From Caballeronia glathei (lineage in GTDB: Bacteria; Pseudomonadota; Gammaproteobacteria; Burkholderiales; Burkholderiaceae), in assembly GCF_000698595.1 (NCBI RefSeq), contig NZ_JFHC01000028.1, positions 33,810 to 97,809 on the forward strand: a DNA stretch of 64,000 nucleotides. The letters are read 5' to 3'. The translations under genes were made by a program, and so were the position numbers. Below the pieces are notes generated by a model. That model was not told the DNA's origin. It ran no database searches and was given only the letters and a program-made list of their open reading frames with translations. This document shows positions 17,362 to 26,136 of the stretch, in pieces; within the stretch, counting starts at the first letter, position 1; every line of letters begins with the position of its first letter.

Positions 17362-17390
17362 TTGACACCTTACCGCGCGAAATCGAGAAT
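17362..17390 (+). promoter_or_regulatory. sigma-70 promoter of the ribose-type operon
   Basis: TTGACA (17362-17367) and GAGAAT (17385-17390) are separated by 17 bases, the ideal spacing. The predicted start of transcription, near 17397, falls inside the palindromic operator, leaving a leader of about 190 bases before the first gene. Confidence 0.65.
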
Positions 17391-17396
17391 CGATGG

Positions 17397-17410
17397 CCGC
17401 AACGTTTCGG
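17397..17410. promoter_or_regulatory. LacI-family operator (candidate RbsR site)
   Basis: CCGCAACGTTTCGG is a palindrome of the form CCGNAACGTTNCGG with the central CG typical of LacI/GalR-family operators (compare AAACGTTT cores of RbsR and PurR sites). It overlaps the predicted +1 of the operon promoter, where a bound repressor would block initiation. The LacI-type gene at 21.8 kb is the obvious regulator. Confidence 0.6.
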
Positions 17411-17585
17411 GCGCGCAATATCACGCGGAAACGCGCAATAACGCGCGGATAGACAGGACGACGAGCCTGAACCGCACGCGCGATAATCCCGTGAACCGCG
17501 AAGTGCCTGAAAAAGCGGCAAATAAGCGAAGCGCGCCGAATATCCGCGTTGCCAGACAACTCAAAATGAAAGAACGGAGATCCGC

Positions 17586-18554
17586 ATGAACCGAAATATC
17601 CGCCGGCGCGTCGTATGCGCCGCCGCCGCGCTCGTCGCATGTGCAGCGCTGCCGCTGCCGTTTTCCGGCGCCGCCCATGCGCAGACCCCGAAAAAGCCGA
17701 AAGTCGCGCTGGTGATGAAGTCGCTCGCGAACGAATTCTTCCTCACGATGGAAACCGGCGCGAAGGAATACCAGAAACACAACGCGAGCCAGTTCGACCT
17801 GATCACGAACGGCATCAAGGACGAAACCGATACCGCCAACCAGATCCGCATCGTCGAGCAGATGATCGTGTCGAAGGTCGATGCGCTCGTGATCGCGCCC
17901 GCCGATTCGAAGGCGCTCGTGCCGGTCATCAAGAAGGCGGTGGACGCGGGCATCATCGTCGTCAACATCGACAACCGGCTCGACCCCGACGTGCTGAAGT
18001 CGAAGGACCTGAACGTGCCGTTCGTCGGCCCCGACAACCGAAAGGGCGCGCGCAAGGTCGGCGACTATCTCTCGTCGCGGCTCAAGCGGGGCGATGAGGT
18101 CGGCATCATCGAGGGCGTGACGACCACGACCAACGCGCAGCAGCGCACCGCGGGCTTCCGGGAAGCGATGGAAGGCGGCGGCATGAAGGTCGTCGCGCTG
18201 CAGTCCGGCGACTGGGAAATCGACAAGGGCAACGCCGTGGCCGCGCAGATTCTCAACGCGAACCCGAACGTGAAGGCGCTCCTGTGCGGCAACGACAACA
18301 TGGCGATCGGCGCGGTGTCGGCGATCCGCGCGGCGGGCAAGACGGGCAAGGTGCAGGTGGTCGGCTACGACGACATCAACGCCATCAAGCCGATGCTCAA
18401 GGATGGCCGCGTGCTCGCCACCGCCAATCAGTACGCCGCCAAGCAGGCGGTGTTCGGCATCGACACGGCGCTCAAGGCGATCGACGGTCACAAGAAGCAG
18501 TCGGAACTCTCGGGCGTGGTGGAGACGCCGGTCGATCTGGTCACGAACAGGTAG
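17586..18554 (+). CDS. rbsB: sugar ABC transporter substrate-binding protein (ribose type)
   Basis: A 322-residue periplasmic binding protein of the RbsB family (Peripla_BP_4). Signal peptide 1-32 (cleavage at AHA|Q). The mature part begins KVALVMKSLANEFFLTMETGAKEY, the ribose/galactose-binding protein pattern, and later shows APADSKALVPVIKKAVDAGI and the hinge block VVGYDDIN. GGAGA precedes the start. It heads an operon with an ATPase, a permease, a LacI regulator and a ribokinase, which makes ribose the best guess for the ligand; another pentose or a sugar alcohol is possible. Confidence 0.92.
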   Translation: MNRNIRRRVVCAAAALVACAALPLPFSGAAHAQTPKKPKVALVMKSLANEFFLTMETGAKEYQKHNASQFDLITNGIKDETDTANQIRIVEQMIVSKVDALVIAPADSKALVPVIKKAVDAGIIVVNIDNRLDPDVLKSKDLNVPFVGPDNRKGARKVGDYLSSRLKRGDEVGIIEGVTTTTNAQQRTAGFREAMEGGGMKVVALQSGDWEIDKGNAVAAQILNANPNVKALLCGNDNMAIGAVSAIRAAGKTGKVQVVGYDDINAIKPMLKDGRVLATANQYAAKQAVFGIDTALKAIDGHKKQSELSGVVETPVDLVTNR

Positions 18555-18683
18555 CAAAGGCAGCCGGCCGTCCGCCATGCTGGCCCGCAGTTGGCAAGCT
18601 TGCCCGGGCTCAAGTTTTTCGCGGACGTGCCGATAAGTTAGTGAAGCGCGTGAATCCGGGCCCGCCGGATGTCGCACCATTGC

Positions 18684-18727
18684 GGTGCGCGCGGTACGGG
18701 CACGGCCTGCGTCTGCGGCCGCGCACC
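18684..18727 (+). promoter_or_regulatory. intercistronic stem-loop between binding protein and ATPase genes
   Basis: GGTGCGCGCGG pairs with CCGCGCACC around a GC-rich loop. Such hairpins after the binding-protein gene of ABC operons usually stabilise its mRNA or reduce read-through, so that the binding protein is made in excess. No T-run follows. Confidence 0.5.
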
Positions 18728-18852
18728 TGGGGCACCCAGGCGCACCCGGTGCGCTCGATGCACGTAGCGCAGGCCGCGGCGGCACGGATTTCACGCACCC
18801 ATGAGCCAGGCATGCCGCGCGGTTGCGGCGCGCCGGCCCCGCCAGGAAGAGG

Positions 18853-20487
18853 ATGCACAACCAAGCCCAACCCGCCGCCGCAGCCACGAGCCGCGCGAGC
18901 GTGCTGACCGTTGCAGGCATCGGCAAGACCTACGCCGAGCCGGTGTTGTCGGACGTCTCGCTCGACTTGCGTGCGGGCGAAGTGCTCGCGTTGACGGGAG
19001 AAAACGGCGCGGGCAAGAGTACGCTCTCGAAGATCGTCGGCGGGCTGGTCAGCCCGGGCACCGGCTCGATGACGCTCGCGGGCGCGCCCTACGCGCCGGC
19101 GACGCGCGGCGACGCCGAAGCGCTCGGCGTGCGCATGGTGATGCAGGAGCTGAATCTCCTGCCGACGCTGTCGGTCGCGGAAAACCTGTTCCTCAACCGC
19201 CTGCCGCACAAGGGCGGGCGATGGGCCGGGCGATTCGGCTGGATCGACCGGCGCACGCTGCGCGAGAACGCGCGTCACGCGATGGCGCAGGTCGGGCTCG
19301 ACGCGATCGATCCCGACACGCTCGTCGGCGCGCTGGGGATCGGGCACCAGCAGATGGTCGAGATTGCGCGCAACCTGATCGGCGACTGCCGCGTGCTGAT
19401 CCTCGACGAACCCACGGCGATGCTGACCGCGCGCGAAGTCGACCTGCTGTTCGAACAGGTCGCTCGCCTGAAGGCGCGCGGCGTGGCGCTCGTGTATATC
19501 TCGCACCGGCTGGAGGAGCTGAGGCGCATCGCCGAGCGGGCCGCCGTGCTGCGCGACGGGCGCCTCGTGCACGTGGGCGAGATGGCCGCTCTCACGAGCG
19601 AGCGCCTCGTCACGCTGATGGTCGGGCGCGACATCGGCGAGCGGATCGACCTGGGGCCGCGCAGCATCGGCGGGACGGCGCTGAAGGTGGAAGGCATGAC
19701 GCGCGGCAACGTGGTCCGCGACGTGTCGTTCGAGGTGCGCGCGGGCGAGATTTTCGGCGTGAGCGGGCTGATCGGCGCGGGCCGCACCGAACTGATGCGG
19801 CTCATCTACGGCGCGGACCGGGCCGATGGCGGCACGGTGAGCGTGGCGCGCGGGACGCAGGCGCCGGAACCGGTCGTGATCGGGTCGCCGTCGGACGCCG
19901 TGAAGCACGGCATCGCGCTCATCACCGAGGACCGCAAGGGCGAGGGGCTGCTGCTGCCGCTGCCCATCGCGGCGAACATTTCGCTCGGCAATATCGGCGA
20001 GGTGGCGCGCCACGGCATCGTCGACGCGAAAAGGGAAGCGGCGCTCGCGAGAACGCAGATCGACGCGATGCGCATCCGCACGTCCGGCCCGGCGCAGGCG
20101 GTGTCGGAACTGTCGGGCGGGAACCAGCAGAAAGTGGTGATCGGCCGGTGGCTCGCGCGCGACTGCCGCGTGCTGCTGTTCGACGAACCGACGCGCGGCA
20201 TCGACGTCGGCGCGAAGTTCGACATCTACGGCCTCATGGGCGCGCTCGCCCGCGAAGGCCGGGCGCTCGTGGTGGTGTCGAGCGACCTGCGCGAGCTGAT
20301 GCTGATCTGCGACCGGATCGGCGTGATGTCGGCGGGGCGCATGACCGGTGTGTTCGACCGCGACGAATGGTCGCAGGACGCACTGCTCGCCGCTGCCTTC
20401 GCCGGCTACGCGAACCGCGATGCGATCCTGCACGAGCCGCTGGAACCCGACGCGAAGGCGCCGGACGCCAGCACCCTGGGGCACTGA
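18853..20487 (+). CDS. rbsA: sugar ABC transporter ATP-binding protein (RbsA type, two ATPase domains)
   Basis: A 544-residue tandem ATPase. Domain 1 has Walker A GENGAGKST at 49-57, a degenerate signature (GIGHQQMVEIARNL) and Walker B LILDEPTAML. Domain 2 has the altered P-loop GLIGAGRTE usual for RbsA/MglA, then the intact signature LSGGNQQKVVIGRW and LLFDEPTRGIDVG. The ATG at 18853 has AGGAAGAGG in front; earlier in-frame starts lack a site. It touches the permease gene (stop TGA then ATG at once) and powers import. Confidence 0.93.
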   Translation: MHNQAQPAAAATSRASVLTVAGIGKTYAEPVLSDVSLDLRAGEVLALTGENGAGKSTLSKIVGGLVSPGTGSMTLAGAPYAPATRGDAEALGVRMVMQELNLLPTLSVAENLFLNRLPHKGGRWAGRFGWIDRRTLRENARHAMAQVGLDAIDPDTLVGALGIGHQQMVEIARNLIGDCRVLILDEPTAMLTAREVDLLFEQVARLKARGVALVYISHRLEELRRIAERAAVLRDGRLVHVGEMAALTSERLVTLMVGRDIGERIDLGPRSIGGTALKVEGMTRGNVVRDVSFEVRAGEIFGVSGLIGAGRTELMRLIYGADRADGGTVSVARGTQAPEPVVIGSPSDAVKHGIALITEDRKGEGLLLPLPIAANISLGNIGEVARHGIVDAKREAALARTQIDAMRIRTSGPAQAVSELSGGNQQKVVIGRWLARDCRVLLFDEPTRGIDVGAKFDIYGLMGALAREGRALVVVSSDLRELMLICDRIGVMSAGRMTGVFDRDEWSQDALLAAAFAGYANRDAILHEPLEPDAKAPDASTLGH

Positions 20488-21519
20488 ATGACGATCCAGC
20501 CGGGCGAACGCAACCTGCAGACGGAACGGGAACCGGAACGCAAACCCGAGCCGGAGCCGCCGAAGGCCACGAAAGCGGTCGGAACGAGGCTCGGCTTTTC
20601 GAATTACCTGGGCCTCGCGGGCGCGCTCGCCGCGATGATCGCGCTCTTTTCGGTGCTCAGCTCGCATTTCCTGACCTACGACACGTTCAGCACGATCGCG
20701 AACCAGATTCCGGATCTCGTGGTGATGTCGGTGGGCATGACGTTCGTGCTGATCATCGCGGGCATCGACCTGTCGGTGGGGTCGGTGCTTGCGCTGGGGG
20801 CGTCGGTGGTGAGCGTGGCGGCGCTGCAGTGGCACTGGCCCGCGCTGCCGGCCGCGCTCCTCGGGCTCGCCGCCGCGGCGCTCACCGGCACGGTGACGGG
20901 CATGGTGACGGTGGCGTGGCGGATTCCGTCGTTCATCGTGTCGCTCGGCGTGCTGGAAGCGGCGCGCGGGCTCGCGTACCAGATGACGAATTCGCGCACC
21001 GCCTATATTGGCGACGCGTTCGATTTCTTCTCGAATCCGGTCGCGTTCGGCATTTCCCCTGCATTTTTGCTCGCGGTTGCCGTCATGATCGTGGCACACC
21101 TCGTGCTGACCCGTACCGTGTTCGGCCGCTATCTGGTCGGCATCGGGACGAACGAGGAGGCCGTGCGGCTCGCGGGCGTGGACCCGCGTCCCTACAAGGT
21201 GATCGTGTTCGCGCTGATGGGCGCGCTATCGGGGCTCGCGGCGCTGTTTCAGATTTCGCGGCTCGAAGCCGCCGACCCGAACGCGGGCGCCGGGCTCGAA
21301 CTGCAGGTGATCGCGGCGGTCGTGATCGGCGGGACGAGCCTGATGGGCGGGCGCGGCTCGGTGATCAGCACGTTTTTTGGCGTCTTGATCATCTCGGTGC
21401 TGGCGGCCGGCCTCGCGCAGATCGGCGCGAACGAGCCGACCAAGCGGATCATCACCGGCGCGGTGATCGTGGTGGCCGTCGTGCTGGATACGTATCGCAG
21501 CAGACGGCGAAAGACCTGA
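20488..21519 (+). CDS. rbsC: sugar ABC transporter permease (RbsC type)
   Basis: A 343-residue inner-membrane protein of the BPD_transp_2 family with about ten hydrophobic segments. The signature GIDLSVGSVLALGASV (residues ~92-107) and the cytoplasmic loop GTNEEAVRLAGVDPRPYKVIVF match RbsC and related pentose permeases. The first ~30 residues are a charged, Glu/Pro/Lys-rich extension ahead of the first membrane segment, longer than in E. coli. It starts at the base after the ATPase stop, so the two are translated together. Confidence 0.93.
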   Translation: MTIQPGERNLQTEREPERKPEPEPPKATKAVGTRLGFSNYLGLAGALAAMIALFSVLSSHFLTYDTFSTIANQIPDLVVMSVGMTFVLIIAGIDLSVGSVLALGASVVSVAALQWHWPALPAALLGLAAAALTGTVTGMVTVAWRIPSFIVSLGVLEAARGLAYQMTNSRTAYIGDAFDFFSNPVAFGISPAFLLAVAVMIVAHLVLTRTVFGRYLVGIGTNEEAVRLAGVDPRPYKVIVFALMGALSGLAALFQISRLEAADPNAGAGLELQVIAAVVIGGTSLMGGRGSVISTFFGVLIISVLAAGLAQIGANEPTKRIITGAVIVVAVVLDTYRSRRRKT

Positions 21520-21817
21520 TTCCGGTGTATTGATGCAGGTGGAGTGCGCGGCGCCGGCGGGCTCGGGCGTCGCCGGAGCGGCAAACGTAACACAGCGGAA
21601 GTACCGAAGCAGCGGGAACGACAAGCCGGCACGGGGTTGCACAAGCAGCCGGCGGCAGTGAAGAAGGACACAACAGAGCGGGCAGCCGGGCTACGCGCAT
21701 GAGCGGCGTGCGGTATTGCAGGATGAAACCAGGAACAAACGCACGGCGCGGCCGTGCGCTCCGGCGGCCCATCATCAAAAAAGCAGGCAGCAGGACCCAA
21801 GTTGGAGAAGGACGAGT
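21520..21817. other. 298-bp gap between permease and regulator genes
   Basis: No coding sequence is supported. No strong terminator was found, so the regulator and ribokinase genes may be read through from the transporter genes as well as from a local promoter. Confidence 0.45.
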
Positions 21818-22861
21818 ATGGCGACGATCAAAGACGTGGCAGCCATTGCGGGCGTTTCGTTCACGACGGTATCCCATGTAGTGAACAATTCGCGGCCGGT
21901 GTCGGCTGATGTACGGGCGAAAGTGGAGCGCGCGATCCGCGAGCTCGACTACGTGCCGTCGGCGGTTGCGCGCTCGCTCAAGGCGCGCTCTACCGCGACG
22001 ATCGGCCTGCTCGTGCCGAACGCGACCAATCCGTATTTCGCAGAACTCGCGCGCGGCGTGGAAGACGGCTGCGCGAAGAACGGCTATTGCGTGTTCTTCT
22101 GCAATTCCGACGACGACCCGGCCAAGCAGCGCAGCTATCTGCGCGTGCTGCAGGAAAAGCGCATCGACGGGCTCGTGATCGCCTCCGCGGGCGAGGACTC
22201 GGTGCTGGCGCAGAGCCTCGCCGGCTCGCGCGAGCCGCTCGTGATCGTCGATCGCAACATCGAGGGGGTCACGGCCGATCTGGTGCAGATCGATCACGAA
22301 AAGGGCGCCTACCTCGCGACGAAGCACCTGCTGCAGCTCGGCCACGCCGACATCGGCTGCATCACGGGGCCGGTTTCGACCGCCGTGAGCGCGATGCGCG
22401 TGCACGGTTTCATCCGGGCGATGGCGGAGCGCGGCCTCGAAATCGAGCCGAACGCGATCGTCGAAAGCGATTTTTCGGCGACGGGCGGCTACGCGGCGGC
22501 CTCGCGCCTCTTCGACACCATGAAGCCGAGCGCCATTTTCGCGTGCAACGACATGATGGGCATCGGCGCGCTGCGGGCGGCCGCGGAGCGGGGCATCAGC
22601 GTGCCGAACGACTGCTCGATCATCGGCTTCGACGACGTCGAGCTGAGCCGCTACACGTACCCGGCGCTCTCGACGGTCGGCCAGTCGGTGCGCGCGCTCG
22701 GCGAAATGGCGGCGCAGACGCTGATCGACCGCATCGTCGGCAAGCTTGCCGGGACGACGCGCCGGCGTGTCGTCGCGCCGCGCCTCATCAAGCGGGAATC
22801 GACGGCGGTGGTGTCGGAGACGCGCCGCCTCGTCAAGCGCGCCGCGACGCAAAAGGCGTGA
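21818..22861 (+). CDS. rbsR: LacI family transcriptional regulator (probable RbsR)
   Basis: A 347-residue regulator. The N-terminal helix-turn-helix (TIKDVAAIAGVSFTTVSHVV, residues 3-22) and hinge helix (YVPSAVARSLK) are followed by a periplasmic-binding-protein-like effector domain (TIGLLVPNATNPYFAELARGVED ... IIGFDDVELSRYTYPALSTV). GGAGAAGGA lies just upstream of the ATG; longer open frame upstream has no site. By position it should repress the ABC operon through the palindrome at 17397-17410, with ribose or its phosphate as inducer; this is inference. Confidence 0.9.
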   Translation: MATIKDVAAIAGVSFTTVSHVVNNSRPVSADVRAKVERAIRELDYVPSAVARSLKARSTATIGLLVPNATNPYFAELARGVEDGCAKNGYCVFFCNSDDDPAKQRSYLRVLQEKRIDGLVIASAGEDSVLAQSLAGSREPLVIVDRNIEGVTADLVQIDHEKGAYLATKHLLQLGHADIGCITGPVSTAVSAMRVHGFIRAMAERGLEIEPNAIVESDFSATGGYAAASRLFDTMKPSAIFACNDMMGIGALRAAAERGISVPNDCSIIGFDDVELSRYTYPALSTVGQSVRALGEMAAQTLIDRIVGKLAGTTRRRVVAPRLIKRESTAVVSETRRLVKRAATQKA

Positions 22862-22968
22862 GGGCGTGAGGACTTGAGCGCGGCGCGCCCGCGCCGGACC
22901 AACGAAGCAGGGACCGGGCGCGGCGCATCGCGCCCGTGGCAACACAGAACAAAGGAGACGCAACACCC

Positions 22969-23928
22969 ATGAGCGCGCGACCCGCAGACGACGGCGCCCC
23001 GGCGCCCACACACCCGAACCCGGGCCGCGTGGTCGTGGTCGGCAGTCTCAACATGGACCTCGTGGCGCGTGCACCGCGCTTGCCGAAGCCCGGCGAAACG
23101 CTCGCGGGCCATGCGTTCGCGCAGGTGCCGGGCGGCAAGGGCGGCAACCAGGCGGTCGCGGCGGCCCGGCTCGGCGCGCGGGTGGCGATGCTCGGCTGCG
23201 TCGGCGGCGATGCCAACGGCGCGATCCTGCGGCGCGGGCTCGAAGCGGAGTCGATCGACTGCGCGGCGCTCGGCACGAGCGCATCGGCGCCGACGGGCGT
23301 GGCGCTCATCATCGTCGACGACGCGAGCCAGAATGCCATCGTGATCGTCGCGGGCAGCAACGCCGAGGTGACACCCGAAACGGTGGCCCGGCACGAAGCG
23401 CTCCTCGCGACGGCCGACGTGATCGTCTGCCAGCTCGAAACGCCGCCCGACGCGGTGCGCGCCGCGCTCGCCGCGGGCAGGCGGCTTCGCAAGACCACCA
23501 TCCTGAACCCCGCGCCCGCCGCGAGCGCGCTTCCCGACGACTGGTTTCCCCTGATCGACTATCTGATCCCGAACGAACTGGAGGCGGCGACGCTTGCCGG
23601 CATCGGGATCGCCACGCCCGACGACGCCCGCCGCGCCGCCGCTGCATTGCGTCAAAAAGGGGCGCGAAACGTGATCGTCACGCTGGGTTCGCAGGGGGTG
23701 TACGCGCTTCTCGAAGGCGGCGAAGGCGAGCATCTGCGCGCGCCGGCCGTGAAGGCGATCGATACAACGGCAGCCGGCGACACCTTTATCGGCGGGTTCG
23801 CCGCCGAGCTGGCACGCGGCAGCGCCGTATCCGCCGCGATTGCGTTCGGCCAGCGCGCCGCGGCGCTCGCGGTCACGCGCGAGGGCGCGCAGCCATCCAT
23901 TCCGCAGCGCAGCGAAATCTCAGCATAA
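22969..23928 (+). CDS. rbsK: ribokinase
   Basis: A 319-residue PfkB-family sugar kinase. VVGSLNMDLVARAPRLPKPGET near the N-terminus, PGGKGGNQAVAAARLGA at about residue 50, and the catalytic anion-hole motif DTTAAGDTFIGGFAAEL near 264 are those of ribokinase. AAAGGAG stands before the ATG at 22969. It phosphorylates imported ribose to ribose-5-phosphate. The pyranase gene rbsD is absent from the cluster. An N-terminal extension of about 20 Pro/Ala residues precedes the conserved fold. Confidence 0.93.
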   Translation: MSARPADDGAPAPTHPNPGRVVVVGSLNMDLVARAPRLPKPGETLAGHAFAQVPGGKGGNQAVAAARLGARVAMLGCVGGDANGAILRRGLEAESIDCAALGTSASAPTGVALIIVDDASQNAIVIVAGSNAEVTPETVARHEALLATADVIVCQLETPPDAVRAALAAGRRLRKTTILNPAPAASALPDDWFPLIDYLIPNELEAATLAGIGIATPDDARRAAAALRQKGARNVIVTLGSQGVYALLEGGEGEHLRAPAVKAIDTTAAGDTFIGGFAAELARGSAVSAAIAFGQRAAALAVTREGAQPSIPQRSEISA

Positions 23929-24032
23929 TTCTTCCCGGATCTTTCCGAATAGCACGTTTGTTCGCGTCCTTCATTTCGTCATACGATAAAAATATTCTCA
24001 AGTGCCTCCGCGCTGCGCCGTAATAGGACAGT

Positions 24033-24056
24033 AAGCGGGCCGCTCAGAGCCCGCTT
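24033..24056 (+). terminator. stem-loop after the ribokinase gene
   Basis: AAGCGGGC / GCCCGCTT with an eight-base loop, about 105 bp after the stop. Only a short pyrimidine stretch follows (CGGT), so termination strength is uncertain. It separates the ribose genes from the chemoreceptor gene. Confidence 0.45.
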
Positions 24057-24128
24057 CGGTAGCGCCGGCCGACGGCTGTCGTGCTGCCGTCATCGCGTGC
24101 ACCGTCCGCTGCGCCACCAAGGAGAATC

Positions 24129-25865
24129 ATGAAAAAGAGTTTGACGATCAAGGCCCGCCTCGGCATCTCGATGGCGTTTCTCGGCGCGTTGCTGATCGCG
24201 ATCGGCGTGCTTGGCCTCGTCGGCATGAGCCGGTCCAACGACGCGTTCCTGAACACGTTCTCGGTGCAGATGCCGAGCGCGGTCGCCGTCGGCAACACCG
24301 AGCTGTATGCCGCGCGCGAGCGGCTCGTATTCGATCGTGCGGCGCTGCTGGTCGGCACCGCGGAGGTGGCGGCAACCGTCGAGCGCGCCCGCATGATGCG
24401 CGATCGCGCCGACGGCTACTGGAAGGAATACCTGGCGCTGCCGCACAGCGCGGAGGAACGGCAGCTCGCCGACGCGGCGCAGGAGAAGCGCCTCGCGCTG
24501 CAGAAGCGCGTCGACGGGGGGCTGCAGGCGATCGCCGCCGCCGACCACGAGCGCATCGTGACCGAAGCGAAGGCGATGCAGGCGGCCTACAACGAACTCT
24601 CGAACGCCAACGACGCGCTGCGCAAGCACCTGATGGACAGGGCACGCGCCGGCTACGAGACCGCGCAGCAGACGTTCGGCCTCTTTCGCACGGTGAGCCT
24701 GCTGGCGATCGCGGCGGGGCTGGCCGCGGCCGCGTTCGCGTGGTTCTCGCTGCGCCGCGCCATCGCCCGGCCGCTCGACGAGGCGCTCGGCCACTTCGAT
24801 GCGATCGCCGCCGGCGACCTGCGCCGCACCGTGAACGTGACTTCGCGCGACGAAATGGGCCAGTTGCTCGAAGGGCTCGCGAGGATGCGCTCGAGCCTCG
24901 TCACGACGGTCGAGACGGTGCGCTCGGGCAGCGAGTCGATCGCCTCGGCGACCAAGCAGATCGCGGCGGGCAATATCGACCTGTCGTCGCGCACGGAGGA
25001 ACAGGCGTCCGCGCTGCAGGAAACGGCGTCGAGCATGGAGGAGCTGACGGGGACGGTCAGGCAGAACGCCGAGAATGCCCGCCAGGCGAGCGCGCTCGCG
25101 GCGAGCGCGTCGGAGATCGCCAACAAGGGCAGCTCGGTCGTAAGCCAGGTGGTCGGCACGATGGGCGAGATCAACCAGAGCTCGGCGAAGATCGCGGACA
25201 TCATCACGATCATCGAAGGCATTGCGTTCCAGACCAACATCCTCGCGCTCAACGCCGCGGTGGAAGCGGCCCGCGCGGGCGAGGAAGGCCGCGGTTTCGC
25301 GGTCGTGGCGGGCGAGGTGCGCAGCCTCGCGCAGCGTTCGTCGGCGGCGGCGAAGGAGATCAAGGAACTCATCGACACCTCGGTGGAACGCGTGCAGTCG
25401 GGCACGACGCTCGTCGACGAAGCCGGGCGCACGATGAACGAGATCATCGGCGCGGTGCAGCGCGTGACCGACATCATGGGCGAGATCGCGGCGGCCTCCG
25501 AGGAGCAGAGCGGCGGCATCGAGCAGGTGGCGCGCGCCGTCACGCAGATGGACGAGGTGACGCAGCAGAACGCGGCGCTCGTCGAGGAAGCGGCGGCGGC
25601 GGCGCAGTCGCTGGAAAGCCAGGCGGCGAAGCTGCGTCAGGCGGTCGCGGTGTTCCAGCTCGCCGACGGGGCCACGCATGGGGCTACGCATGGCGCGGTG
25701 CCGGCGGTGCGGGCGGCACCGGTCCGGGCGCCGGCGCCGAAGCGCGTGCAGCCGACAAGGCCGGCGGCGCCGGCACCGGCGAGGCGCGAGCCGGTGGCGG
25801 CCGCGCCGCGTTCCGCCGCCGCACCGGTCGCCGCGGGCGCCGGCGGCGACTGGGAGACATTCTGA
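24129..25865 (+). CDS. methyl-accepting chemotaxis protein with CheR-docking tail
   Basis: A 578-residue chemoreceptor. A first membrane segment lies at about residues 10-32, a four-helix-bundle periplasmic sensor domain at 33-190, a second segment near 191-212, then HAMP and the cytoplasmic signalling domain with the hairpin tip AFQTNILALNAAVEAARAGEEGRGFAVVAGEVR. The protein ends in DWETF, the xWxxF pentapeptide that tethers CheR/CheB, after a Pro/Ala-rich linker. AAGGAGAATC precedes the ATG. It lies 200 bp after ribokinase; it could sense the sugar or its binding protein, but that is only suggested by position. Confidence 0.93.
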   Translation: MKKSLTIKARLGISMAFLGALLIAIGVLGLVGMSRSNDAFLNTFSVQMPSAVAVGNTELYAARERLVFDRAALLVGTAEVAATVERARMMRDRADGYWKEYLALPHSAEERQLADAAQEKRLALQKRVDGGLQAIAAADHERIVTEAKAMQAAYNELSNANDALRKHLMDRARAGYETAQQTFGLFRTVSLLAIAAGLAAAAFAWFSLRRAIARPLDEALGHFDAIAAGDLRRTVNVTSRDEMGQLLEGLARMRSSLVTTVETVRSGSESIASATKQIAAGNIDLSSRTEEQASALQETASSMEELTGTVRQNAENARQASALAASASEIANKGSSVVSQVVGTMGEINQSSAKIADIITIIEGIAFQTNILALNAAVEAARAGEEGRGFAVVAGEVRSLAQRSSAAAKEIKELIDTSVERVQSGTTLVDEAGRTMNEIIGAVQRVTDIMGEIAAASEEQSGGIEQVARAVTQMDEVTQQNAALVEEAAAAAQSLESQAAKLRQAVAVFQLADGATHGATHGAVPAVRAAPVRAPAPKRVQPTRPAAPAPARREPVAAAPRSAAAPVAAGAGGDWETF

Positions 25866-25992
25866 GGCTGACTGACTGAATCCTGATCGAAGGCCGCTGG
25901 TCGCCCGGCTGCACGCCCGGATGTGTCAGGCTGCCCGGTTCCAGCGCGGCAGTTACAAATAGACGCGCAGGATCGAATAGACGCCCGAACCG

Positions 25993-26034
25993 AACGCGCG
26001 CCGCGGATTTCCTCGCGGCGCGCGTTTTCGTTTT
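25993..26034 (+). terminator. rho-independent terminator after the chemoreceptor gene
   Basis: A 13-bp GC-rich stem (AACGCGCGCCGCG / CGCGGCGCGCGTT) with an eight-base loop is followed by TTCGTTTT, about 130 bp after the stop codon. Confidence 0.75.
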
Positions 26035-26136
26035 GGCTCGCACTGCCCGCACAGCGTGGCGTGGATGAAGTCGCATGAGGCGGTAACTCGTACACTGATG
26101 GCAACGTGCGTCACCGCTCATCAGAGGAAGCCCGAC

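Noticed and set aside
17187..17441. 84-codon open frame before the ribose operon
   Set aside because: Overlaps a good promoter and operator, has atypical composition and no ribosome site.
18610..21099. 829-codon open frame antisense to the ribose transporter genes
   Set aside because: It is an Arg/His-rich shadow of rbsA/rbsC, caused by high GC at third codon positions; no ribosome site and no family.
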